DNA from: Cinclus cinclus
Lineage: Eukaryota > Chordata > Aves > Passeriformes > Cinclidae
Assembly (NCBI RefSeq): GCF_963662255.1
Contig: NC_085072.1
Location: forward strand, 5,853,001-5,917,000
Length of the DNA: 64,000 nucleotides
Direction: 5' to 3'
In this document: positions 26,266 to 37,165 of the stretch, piece by piece
How the letters are laid out: each line of letters begins with the position of its first letter
Numbering within the stretch: the first letter of the stretch is position 1
Made by a program: the position numbers and the translations under genes
The notes under the pieces: model-generated
Database searches by the model: none
The model's input: the letters and a program-made list of their open reading frames with translations, nothing else
What the model was told of the DNA's origin: nothing

Positions 26266-26499
26266 CCCAGAGTTCCTTTCCGCAGGGCTGTCCCGGTACT
26301 CGCTCCAGGCTGGTTCTCTCCGCGTGGCTTTGTTGGTGTCCCAGGGAACACAAACCCTGCTGCTTCCCACGGTGGCACTTGCACACGGACGCCCCTTGTG
26401 CCCTGTCCCGTGTCCGGAGGCCGCAGCGCTGTCCCCTCCCCGGCCAGCCGGGTGCTGACCCCGGGACCGGGACCCGCCCGCCCTGTGTGACTGTTCCTA

Positions 26500-26760
26500 T
26501 GGATTCGACCAATCAAAAAAATCGCTCCCGCGCTCCCCGCCAATCAGAGGCTGTCGCTGGGTAGATTAGAGACCGCCGTGCGGTAGGGGGCGAGCTCACA
26601 CGCGTAGTGAAGGAGCTGCCAGCCAGTCACAGGAGGAGGTGGACGATGATTGACAAAGGAGGGGACCAATCATCTGGCGAGGCTGTGCCTTTGGGTAGGA
26701 GGTGTGGCCGCGTTCTGAGCGACAGCTCCTCCAGCCAATCGGCGCCGGGACAGTGGGACG
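26500..26760 (+). promoter_or_regulatory. Orphan CpG-rich promoter with four CCAATC boxes
   Basis: Four CCAATC boxes, all on the plus strand, lie at 26509-26514, 26540-26545, 26666-26671 and 26735-26740 in a GC/CpG-rich stretch between two tandem repeats. A near-consensus NF-Y array of this density is typical of cell-cycle, histone and similar promoters. No TATA box is visible, and I recognise no coding exon within 1.5 kb on either side. It could drive a noncoding RNA or a distant gene, or be a relic. Confidence 0.5.
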
Positions 26761-26764
26761 GCCC

Positions 26765-27135
26765 CCGACAGACGGACAGCGTTAGATAGATGGACAGCGG
26801 GATGGACAGACTGATAGACGGACGGACCGACGGACGGAAAGAGCAATAGAGAGAGATAGATAGGGAGAGAGATAGAGAGATCGATCGACAGATATTTCAC
26901 CGCCCCCTTGGCTTCCTAGCGCACGGCGCCAGCAGGTGGAGGCGGACGGACAGAAAGACATCCCTCCTTGCAACCAACCCCTGGACGGACAGACAGACAG
27001 ACAGATACCCCACCCTGCATCCCCCGGGATGGACAGACAGACAAACATCCCCTCTGCATCCCCCGGGATGGACAGAGAGACAGACATGCCCCTCTGCGTC
27101 TCCCGGGACGGATGGACAGACGGACTTCTCTGGGC
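26765..27135. repeat. GACA/GATA and GGACAGACAGACA repeat cluster
   Basis: Simple GACGGACG, GATAGATA and GACAGACA runs at 26765-26900 are followed by about four copies of a ~38-45-bp unit at 26940-27120 containing CCCCGGGATGGACAGACAGA and CATCCCCTCTG. Confidence 0.85.
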
Positions 27136-27270
27136 TTCTCTGGCGCAGCTCTCCTCAAATCATCGATAAACAAAGGCAAATCACAGGCAGCATTGTCTCC
27201 CAAGCAGGCGTGGAATGCCCGGGCACTTCTGATTCACTTGGAGCCACAGAATATCCTGAGCTGGGAGGGT

Positions 27271-27962
27271 GTCTTGGTTTGAAAGAAAGTGTCTGCAGGT
27301 GTGAAAGTGAAAGGAGGTGTCTGCTCAGAAAGGCAGGAGCCTCTCTTTGAAATGGAAAATGTAAACCCCCTCCTTCCAAATTATTATAATTTTGAAATTA
27401 AGGGGCTCTCAGGCAAAGATACGGAAATAGGAATAACAGTTCTTTACTAGGAAAATTAAAATAAAAATACAGTATTGCAAAAAAACACCACACACTGACA
27501 GAGTCAGAATCCAAGCCGAGACCCCATCAGTCAGTCAGGGTGTTGGCAGCAGTCCCATTAAATGGTGGCTGCAGTCCTCCTGCAGTGACAGGTGTGGTTC
27601 TGGTGGAGCAGTGCTCCTGTAGAGGGGTGTAGTTTTCTTCTGAAGGTCCAGTGATGATGTAGAAGGTTCTGGTTTTCCTCTGGAATCCAGTGGGAAAAGG
27701 CTGCTCTGATGTTCCAAATCTCAGATTTTATCTAGGTAGGAAATGCTTGGCTCCTGCCCCTGGGTGGAACATCTCCCAATGGGATGATGGAATTTTATCA
27801 GTCATGCAGTGGGACTCAATGGCCCTTTAACAGGAGATATCTCCTGGAGGAAGGATGGGCTGTGGAAAAGATAAAGAACACTGCTCCACCTGGTATTTAA
27901 CAGATGGTGATAGAATACATAGTACTGGTCACATCCTGTATTGCAGCCCAAGACACATTTTT
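27271..27962. mobile_element. Solitary endogenous-retrovirus LTR (songbird type)
   Basis: The sequence starts TGTCTTGGTTTGAAAG and contains AATTATTATAATTTTGAAAT, then CAGTTCTTTACTAGGAAAAT and GTCATGCAGTGGGACTCAAT, a sequence type I associate with high-copy songbird ERV LTRs. No retroviral coding region is attached, so it reads as a solo LTR. The 3' end is approximate and the family name is not assigned. Confidence 0.7.
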
Positions 27963-30755
27963 CTGCACAAGACCTATGTAGAAACAATTCCATTCAGCTT
28001 TAGACTCAGATTCAGATTATGATCCATGTATCTGACAGGGAAAGTATAGAGTGCACTGGTGAGTTTGAGGTGGTTTATGTGTGGCACGGGAAGGTGCAGA
28101 ACAGCACTGCCTTTTCCTTCTAGAGCCTTTTCTATGGGAGCAGCTCCTGGATGTTTGAGAGACCTGTGAGAGTGGAAAAATGTGACTGTACCTATATGTG
28201 AGAAGGAAGATGCAAGGCCAAAGGGTGTTGTGGGCATTTAAGTGCTGCTAGGAGGAGGGGATAATCCAGGAACTCCCTCTGTCCTGGCACTTAACTTCTC
28301 TGTGAGATACAGCTGGTTGAGCTCTGCGACATTGTGTGTGAAAGTGATTACCCAGGGAATACCAGTTTTCACAGGGAAGAGGGAAGGTCACAGAATCCTT
28401 TCTGTCCTGGCACATCTCTCAGTCTGAACTGCAGCTGGAAATGCTTTGGTTTAATGATGGACTCTGTGACATTGAGAAAAAGTGAAGCTTTTCTTTTTTT
28501 GAAGTTGAGAAAGAAACTGTGAATCACCAGTGTGTTTGTCCAGTTTATAGGCTGCAAGGGGAAGGTGAAGACCAGTCCTGGCTGCTTGTTCTAGGACTTT
28601 TTGTATGGGAGAAGTTGCTGAATGTTTGGAGGTGTTTGTGAGAATGAAAGACTAGGATGGTACACAGATCTTTAGGGAAAGTGCACATCTCCAGTGAGTA
28701 CAGGGCAGTTCAACGGGTGTGAGTTACATGTTGAGCCAACCCAGAGAGTTTTCAGGTGACACTGTTGTGAACAAGAGTTTTGCTGGACAATTGCAATTTT
28801 GTCTCTGGGCACTGAATGTGACTACAAATAGCTGAGAAAGATGGTGCATGGACTGATACTGTTTTGTGTAGTTGAAAAGCTGCAAAGAGAGCAAGGGGTA
28901 ATCCAACAGCTGTTTCTCTCCTGGCACAGGAATTTGTATTGTCCCTTGACTGTGGTGAGAATTAGGGGTTTCAAAAGGAAGCTGAAGTTTCTTCTAATAT
29001 ATCGAATCCTCCTCACACAGAGACCTTCAAGATCCACTGCTTTAAAAAAAGAGTTCCTAGAATGAAAGAGACAGTGCTGGACATCACTTTTGCTCTGCAG
29101 TCTTAAACAGCATGATTCATATTGGTGTTGTGCTTTTTTCAGCTGTGGGTTTTATGTTCACTTTGAAAGATATTAACAACACCATACAAACACCACGGAG
29201 CTTTCTTTTCAAACGAAATGAACTATCACATTCTTTCCCTATGGCAGAGCCCAACTTTGAAACTTACCACATCCAGCAATTCTCATATTGAAAGTCCTTG
29301 AAAAAAAAGTAAGCATTGGACTTTACTTTCCCCTCGTACCTTACGAATTGTGGCACACACAGGTCTGTGTGCTTAGCTCTAAGTACCCTTTGAACCTCCA
29401 GTCTCACATAATCCAGTGACAAACCTAAGAACATTCAGCTGCTGGTCCTACAGAAAAGCTTATAGAAGAAAGAGGCCATGCTGGAATTCACTTTCTTTTG
29501 CATCTGATAGACTGCATAGCCAACAATAATTCCTCTTCCTTCCCTGCTACATGCAGGAATCCATTCTGTCAGTCTCCAAGAGCCAGCATCCACAGCGAAG
29601 CTCTTCCCCACACAGCCCCCACACGAATGGGGCTGGGGGTGTGAAAAAACAAAAGCACTTGGCTTTTTCCTGGCACTGTCAGGGCTCATTAAAACAACCA
29701 CACGATGCCGCTGCCGACTCGCAGAAGAAGGAAACGCACCGATCCCAGCTCGAAACCATCCCGAGGGCAGAGCCAAGCTGAAAACGTCCCTGCTCCCAAA
29801 TCTACAGTGCCAGCACAAATAGATTTCACCGGTCTTCCCCTTTCTTTGCACCACATTCAAATAGCAACACAAACTCATTTCCGCTTATAAATGTTTTCAT
29901 TCTTGCAGGGTAACACTGCGAACTTGAATACGTTTGTCAAAAACCTAGCTCACAGAAGTGCCAGCTGAGAAAGCTCCTGCTGCCAACAATTTCATCTGCA
30001 CCCACTGAACTGCACCACTCCCCCTGCCATCTGCACTTGCCTTCTCAGCTTTACCATCATAATCCTTCTGTCTCACAGGATCCAAAACTGAACACCACCC
30101 CTGACTGCTCGGACACTAAAGGTAGCTGGACAAAAAGCTCAACATTCTGGCTTTTGCATTTGTACTGTAACAGTTCAACAGCTCTAACCAATAGAACTGT
30201 ACACTAGGAAAAGCAATTAATATCATCAAGACCACCCAATGTGCAGATCTAAAATAATTTTCTTTGCCAAAGAAAAAAACTATGAGCCTATCTCAAAACA
30301 AATGGGATCACCTCCTCCAAAATAAAAACATCCATGACTGATCCCATTCAGAGGTGCCAGAACGCTCTTACACTGTTACATTGCTTCCCCTGGGCACGAT
30401 GTCAGATGCTCAGCAAGAATGAAAATTGCCCAAAAGCAAGGTACTGCCAAAAATTTCAGAAGACCATCTCTGATAAGTAGAAATGACATGCCAAATTGAA
30501 CTTTCCAGGAGACCACCTCAAATATGAATACCAACTCCATAATTGTACAAGTCGACAGAATGCTTCTACCTGCACCAGGCAGCTTCTTCTCTGAAGCACG
30601 GGGGTTATGTGCTTTCCTTCCCGTGCAAAAGCACTGTTCTCCTCACCCAGGAACTTACCAACTGAAAGTTGGTTGGCACCTCCAGAGTGAAATATGTCCA
30701 GGCACTCTCAGTCATTTGGCCTTGCCTTCAGCACCATTGCTTAGTTTTACACAGC

Positions 30756-31081
30756 CTTCCCTTCCCTTCCCTTCCCTTCCCTTCCCTTCCCTTCCCTTCC
30801 CTTCCCTTCCCTTCCCTTCCCTTCCCTTCCCTTCCCTTCCCTTCCCTTCCCTTCCCTTCCCTTCCCTTCCCTTCCCTTCCCTTCCCTTCCCTTCCCTTCC
30901 CTTCCCTTCCCTTCCCTTCCCTTCCCTTCCCTTCCCTTCCCTTCCCTTCCCTTCCCTTCCCTTCCCTTCCCTTCCCTTCCCTTCCCTTCCCTTCCCTTCC
31001 CTTCCCTTCCCTTCCCTTCCCTTCCCTTCCCTTCCCTTCCCTTCCCTTCCCTTCCCTTCCCTTCCCTTCCCTTCCCTTCCC
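30756..31081. repeat. (TTCCC)n / (AAGGG)n pentanucleotide array, ~65 copies
   Basis: About 326 bases of uninterrupted TTCCC pentamers (AAGGG on the minus strand) lie at the centre of the inverted repeat. The strict purine/pyrimidine asymmetry and G3 runs make triplex or quadruplex structure plausible. Assembled length may not equal true length. Confidence 0.97.
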
Positions 31082-31284
31082 TGGATTTACCTTCCTATAC
31101 CCAGCCTTTCCTACCACTTTGAGGCCTTCTCTCACCCAACACTCCATTTGCTATCACCTCACTGGGCTTGCCTTACCTGCCTCTCCCTTGACATGCCCAG
31201 AATTGTCTACACTTGCATGAAAAGCAAAGCAAAGAAGAAAAGAAAAAATAAATTAAAAAAAGACCGAAAAATAAAAATAAGAAT

Positions 31285-31457
31285 AAAAAAAAAGAAAAGA
31301 AAGAAAAGAAAAAAGAAAAAAGAAAAGAAAAGAAAAGAAAAGAAAAGAAAAGAAAAGAAAAGAAAAGAAAAGAAAAGAAAAGAAAAGAAAAGAAAAGAAA
31401 AGAAAAGAAAAGAAAAGAAAAGAAAAGAAAAGAAAAGAAAAGAAAAGAAAAGAAAAA
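31285..31457. repeat. (AAAAG)n pentanucleotide array, ~27 copies plus A-rich lead-in
   Basis: Perfect GAAAA pentamers at about 31320-31455 are preceded by an irregular A-rich stretch. The array is purine-rich on the plus strand, opposite in sense to the neighbouring TTCCC array, with about 200 bases between them. Confidence 0.97.
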
Positions 31458-34194
31458 GCAGAGCAGGGCAAGGGAAATGTAGGCAAGGGCAGGCAAAGCA
31501 AGGGTAGGCTGGGAAGAATGGGACAATGGTACTGAGAGCGAGGCAAAGCCAAGTGACTCAGAGTGCCTTTCCTTGGGCAGCAAAGGACAGAGTGCCAGTG
31601 CTGCTGGAGAAGGTGTCAAGGTACCCTGGGGAGCTGAACTCCAGCACCTTTCTGCCTTTCTGATGAGGCACCTTCTGCATAGGAGCAGCTGTTGAGTGTA
31701 TTCAGTACTGGAGGTGGTTCCTGAAAGACAAGGGCAAAGCTTTTCCATGGAAAGGGAAGCACGTAGCCCGAGGGTTCCAGGTGCAGATAAGAAGCTGCCT
31801 AGTGGAAATCTGTCCTGGCATATTTGGTGTGGAAGCACTGCCTCAGTTTGTACAGTTGTGGAATTGGCGCCCATCTTTTGAAGGTGATCTCCTGAAAGGG
31901 TCAATTTGGCACGTGGTTTCCATTCCTCAGAGGTGGTCTCCTGAAATTCTGGCAGTATTCTTATTGTGGACAGGGTAAGCAGCTGTACTTAGTCTTGGTG
32001 TGCAGCTGAGGTAGTGCCCAGGGAAGATAATGCCAGGAAGAGTTCTGGCACCTCTGAATGGCATCAATTCATGAATTTTCTGTTTTGGAGGAGCGAAGCC
32101 TATTTCTTTTGAGATGGGCTCACAGTTCCTCTCTCTGTCAGGTGCAGTTCAGTGGGTACAGTTGAAGCTGTCAGCAGCAAGAGCTTTCTCACCTGGCACT
32201 TTTGAGAGCTAGGTTTTTGCCCAATGTTATCAAGTTTGAAACCAGATTGTGTGAGACTTGAAAACATTTACTAGCATAAAGCATTGTTGTCGTTTGAGTG
32301 TGGTGCAAATAAGAGTTTGTACCTGGAAGGGGAAGATGAACAAAATAATTCTGTTCTGACAGAGTTGATTTGAGAGCAGGGACGTTTTCAGCTTGGCTCT
32401 CTGCCCTTGGGGTGGTTTTGAGCTGGGCTGGGCGGGTTTCCTTCTTCTGCGAGTCGGCAGCGGCATCGTGTGGTTGTTTTAATGAGCCCTGACAGTGCCA
32501 GGAAAAAGCCAAGTGCTTTTGTTTTTTCACACCCCCAGCCCCATTCGTGTGGGGGCTGTGAGGGGAAGAGCTCCGCTGTGGATGCTGGCTCTTGGAGACT
32601 GACAGAATGTGCTGGTGCACATAGCTGGGAAGGAAGACAAATGGTTTAATTGTTTAATTCTTGGCTGTGCAGTTTATAGGCTGCAAAAGAAAAGGGAATT
32701 CTAGCACAGCTTTTTTCTTTCAGAACCTTTTCTGTGGGACATATTTAACATGTAATTCACATCCTTTGAATTGTAATCCTGGAGTTATGCAACTTTCCCT
32801 CAAGCTCTATGTACCATCAACTTCTGTCACTCTTGTAGATCCCAAACCCCTTCAAAAGCTCCTGTGACTGCTCTCATGCAGAATAGTCCTAGAACAAAAA
32901 AAAAACAAAAAAAAACCCCCAATGTTCATGGTCGTGTTCCCCTTGCAGTCTGTAAACTAGACTGGACACACTAGTGGTTCAGACTCTCTTTCTCAGTTAT
33001 ACAGAGCATCACATTCTCTCAAGGTGGCTGAGTCCATCGCTAAAGAGAAGCATTTCCAGCTGCAGTTTGGACTGAGATGTGCCAAGACAGAAAGCATTAC
33101 ATGACCTTCCCTCTTTCCTGTGATATTCTCAATGCAATCACATTCACACCCCTTCAGTGTTGCAGCTGTATCTTACAGAAGAGTAAGTCAGGACAGAAAC
33201 TGTTCCTAAATTACCTCCTCCTCTAGCAGCATTTGAACAGCTCACAGCTGCTGGGGTATGCACCTTCCATTCTCACATGTATCTGCCATTGCATTTTTCA
33301 ACTCTCACATCTCCCTTTCAAACATCCAGCATCTTCTGCCATAAAAAAAGCTCTAGAAGGAGAAGGCAGTGCTGGGCTGCACCTTCCCCCTGCTGCATGA
33401 AAGCCACATCAAAATCAAGGCTGCACTCTGCCACTTTCCTTGTCTGCTGCATCTTACCATAATGTTCTCCACATCTCAGAGTTTAAAGCTAGATGGAATT
33501 GTTTCCACATAGGGCTCAGACAGGAAAATATTCTAGACCAGGAAGCTTTTGCTGACTTTTCCCCGTTACCATTGATAAGGTGGATTTGGAAGGCAGTTCA
33601 GAGGCAGTCACGCTCCTCTTGCAGCCCTGCACGCTCATCCACAGTGCTCTGCAGGTTCATTCTCAATCATCACACCCTTTCGCTCTCTCAGGTCCAAAAT
33701 GTTCTTGTATTTCTCACACAGAACACTGTGCCACCACTGAAGCACTCCAGCGTGCTGCTTCAGTCCAAACACACCAGTGCCAGGCACTTTCCTTCTCAGC
33801 TCTAAGAACCATCACATCCTGCTCCTTTTGTGGTCTAAAAAAAGTTCCCTCTTGTAGTCTAAAAAAAAGTTGCCTCTCACATTTCATTCTCAGCCTTGTG
33901 TAAGGTTTTATTCCCCCTGAGTGTGCAATGTCCATCCACTCCTCACACAGAGCACTGTGCCAGCACACGGCTTCCATCAACACGGGCTGGAGCCAAGCAC
34001 TTTCCTTCTCATCACTTTCTATCAGTCTTGAGTCTGAATCTAAAAGGAAAAGTTTTCCAACCACACCTTGCACAGATAACTTGCTCGGAGCTTGCCCCTT
34101 ATGTGTGGAAACTTGTATTTGCACCACAGTCAAGTGTGAGAGGAATGATGGATTTGTGTTTACAAACAAGCTGTGGGTCTGCTGGTAGATAAAA

Positions 34195-35880
34195 CCAGCA
34201 CCGAGTGATAAAAGAAACCATGGGAAGGATTGCACTGATTGACGAATTGAAAAAAGATATTTACCTTTACAAACAAACTGTAGGTTTGCTGAGAAATGAA
34301 ATTGGATATTGAAAGATGAAATAAGCAATGGGGAAAAGAACATGAGTTCTATAAGAATTAAAAATTAAAAGGAAGGGTTATACATTAGAGGGGAATCTCA
34401 GGTATCAGGTGTTCTGGGAAGTCTGTACCTCTCAAGTACCTCAGCCCATGGGGAAAGAGAGAGGGAAATTGGGATAAAAAGGGAGGCTGTGCTGTCCAAA
34501 AATTTGAGAGACCCCAGGGGAATGCCCCGTGGCCTCTCTCTTTACTCCTACACAGTAAAAGGACTCCTCTGTCTCCTTTTTGCACATAAAGCTCTGGTGT
34601 TTGTGGATTAATTTTCCTGACAATTGTTTCCAGAGGAATCCTGGCTGCTGTGGTCGAGGAGCAGAGCTGTGGGTTCGTGGGTGCAGCCATCCTGGCTGGA
34701 GCTGCTGTCCCAGCTGTGCCACAGCTCTGGCAGCCACCCTGGAGCAGGTCAATGTTCCAAATTCTCAGCTGGGCTCTGACAGACTTGCAGGAATGGGTGT
34801 GGACCCTAATGTGAAATGTGAATGTGGTGGCCTTCAGGAGTTTTTTCAAAAGGGAGCACAGTGTTTCCTGGGGATTCACATGACCTTCAACAGCCCACTG
34901 GCAGGATTTAAGCACATTTAAAGTCAAGCACTCACCAGCTGCCCTCCTGAGGTGGGGCTGGAATCCACTGTGAGCTCCTATTCCCTCCACTATGGAGAAA
35001 GCAATTATTATTATTTTTTTAATTTAGTCATAAAAGCACCTCAGGAGTTACACTGATGTTCAGTACCTGTTTTAACTTCAGGTCCCACCACATCCTTTCT
35101 TAGGCTGTCACATAACAGAAGGGATCCATCAAACCAGCCCCACAAACATCTCCTGCATCTTTCTTTATCTGACCTGGAATGACAGCACATGACCCTGGGC
35201 CATCTCTGCTGCTCTGTGTGGGACCCAAGGGGGTGTTTTTACATTCCAGGAGAAGGATTTTGTTATTTTTTAAAGTGACTTTGGAGCCACCTTAAGGCTG
35301 GCTGGAGGAAAACAGCAACCTCCTCTATTTCCTTTGGTGTTTTCTCATTCCTGTGTATCCCATTATCCCAATTAGGTTATATCCTCACAATTTGGCAAGC
35401 AGAATTTATCACCTAAGTTTGGTCTTTGATCTAATAGTGATGAATATCAACACTGAAAGTCTTTCTGAGGTTTGGCTCAGGCCCCTATATGCATTTTATA
35501 AAGCTGTCTCTGGCCTCTGTTTAAATTTACTTTGTTTTTTGCTCTGTTTATCTTGAGTGTTGAAACTCTGAAAGGGGGCGATGGGTTGTCCTCCCTCCTT
35601 TGTGGGGTGTGGTTAATGTTTGCTCCTTGGCTTTGCAGAGGAGAAATTCCATTAACACACCTGCAGACTTGCACTGCTCTTGCTGGAAACCAAGGCAAAG
35701 CTTCCTGCTGCCTGATCTTGCAGGTGGCATCTGCTTCTCCTTGCATGGGCAGCCTGTGAGTTTGGCAAGTCTCTCTCCAGAACCCAAAGTTACCCAAAGC
35801 AGTGATTCTGGTATTAAAAGCATTCTTCCCACCTGGGGTTCTCTGTCCAGCTCTGGGGTCCCCAACACACGAAAGATGTT
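34195..35880. other. Intergenic sequence without recognised features
   Basis: Mostly AT-rich. ORFs here are short and resemble no protein I know, and I find no splice-consistent chain, RNA gene or clear transposon end. Confidence 0.45.
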
Positions 35881-35884
35881 GGAA

Positions 35885-36275
35885 TGATCACAGGGCTGGA
35901 ACCCCTCTGCTCTGGAGACAGACTGAGAGATGGGGCTGGTCAACCTGGAGAAGGGAAAGCTCTGGAGTCACCTTAGAGACCCTTCCAGTCTCTAAAGGGG
36001 CCTACAAGAAAAAGGGAAGTTGTAGAGAGACTTTGGACAAAGGCTTGGAGTGACAGGACCAGGGGAGAATGGCTTCACACAGAGAGAGGGCAGGGTTAGA
36101 TCAGATATTGGGAAGAAATTCCCCCCATGAGAATGGTGAGGCTCAGAGCTGTGGCTGCCCCATCCCTGGAAGTCTCAGAGGGTGGGCTGGACAGGGCTGA
36201 GAGCACCCTGGAACAGTGGGTCCATGGCAGGGGCTGGAACAACATGGTGTTTGTGGTGCTTTCCAGCCCAAACCA
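35885..36275 (+). mobile_element. CR1 LINE 3' fragment leading into a minisatellite
   Basis: Sense CR1 3' region. It shows GGTCAACCTGGAGAAGGGAAAG-like sequence, then AGGGCAGGGTTAGATCAGAT, CCCCATCCCTGGAAGTCTCA and TTTCCAGCCCAAACC. The expected ATTCTATG terminal tail starts at about 36276 but continues as a 22-bp tandem repeat. Confidence 0.88.
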
Positions 36276-36547
36276 TGATTCTATCACTTATGGCTGGGGA
36301 TTCTATCATTTATAACTGGGGATTCTATCATTTATTGCTGGGGATTCTATCATTTATTGCTGAGGATTCTATCATTTATGGCTGGGGATTCTATCATTTA
36401 TAACTGGGGATTCTATCATTTATGGCTGGGGATTCTATCATTTATGGCTGGGGATTCTATCATTTATAACTGGGGATTCTATCATTTATGGCGGGGGATT
36501 CTATCATTTATAACTGGGGATTCTATCATTTATTGCTGGGGATTCTG
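36276..36547. repeat. 22-bp minisatellite, 12 copies, grown from a CR1 tail
   Basis: Twelve head-to-tail copies of GGGGATTCTATCATTTAT plus a four-base variable end (GGCT, AACT or TGCT). The first copy begins exactly at the CR1 3' terminus. The variant ends alternate, indicating several duplication rounds. Confidence 0.95.
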
Positions 36548-36959
36548 TGCTTTTCACTCTGAAGGCAGGCAATGTGGTTTTCAAGTGGGTTTGCAGCTTT
36601 CAGGATTGAAGGCAAAGCTGCTGCTCTGTGTGTTTGCTTTTCACCTCTTCCCTTATCCTCTCCTCTGCCTTTTCCTGAGCGAAGCTGCTCTTGTGGTTCA
36701 CCTTTTCTGGTGAAATGAGGGAAAGGGAACAGAGGCAAGTGAGCTGTTGCAGTGCTTAGTTTGCAGACTTCATCCACAAGCCCTGTGCAGAAAACACAGA
36801 ATGTCTGTAGGGCAGCAGGCCCTGCAGATTTTTATTACCTACAGCTGTTTCTATGAAAACAGGACTTCACAGAGAAGATTCACAGAGTGCTGTGTTCCTT
36901 GTAAATGGAATTGTTTTTATTCTTGCTAGGTAGCAAATGCCAGCTGATAGCTTGAGAAG

Positions 36960-37165
36960 GGAATAATAAAATCATAAAATCATAGAATCTCCTGAGCTGG
37001 AAGGAGTCCATGAGGAACATCGAGTGCAACTCCTGCCCTGCACAGACCCCCCAACAATCCCACCCTGTGCTGAGACCCAGTTCTGTGTCCAAATGTTCCT
37101 GGAGCCCTGGCAGCCCCGGGGCTGTGACCATTCCCTGGGACCACAACCTCAGGTCCAGATTTGAT
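36960..37165 (-). mobile_element. CR1 LINE 3' end, antisense
   Basis: It opens with the reverse-complemented tail AATCATAAAATCATAGAATC and continues CTGAGCTGGAAGGAGTCC and CAACTCCTGCCCTGCACAGA, the CR1 3' UTR in antisense. Confidence 0.87.

Larger units (their letters stand above)
28050..34190. repeat. Compound inverted repeat of diverged ~200-bp monomers
   Basis: Two imperfect arms in opposite orientation surround the pentamer arrays at 30.75-31.5 kb. Inverted matches read directly are 28086-28290 with 33180-33400, 29436-29525 with 32640-32735, 29563-29800 with about 32375-32609, 29930-30015 with 32140-32220, 30325-30345 with 32040-32062, and 30690-30745 with 31515-31570. Inside each arm related units also recur, sharing words such as GTCCTGGCAC, TTTATAGGCTGCAA and CAGTGCTGG; for example 33715-33810 is repeated at 33935-34030. 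Orientation flips near 28.97 kb and 32.8 kb, so each arm is itself plus-then-minus. I recognise no gene or named transposon in it. Confidence 0.75.

Noticed and set aside
30524..31507. 327-codon ORF with (FPSLP)n and (EKKRK)n
   Set aside because: Direct translation of the TTCCC and AAAAG pentamer arrays.
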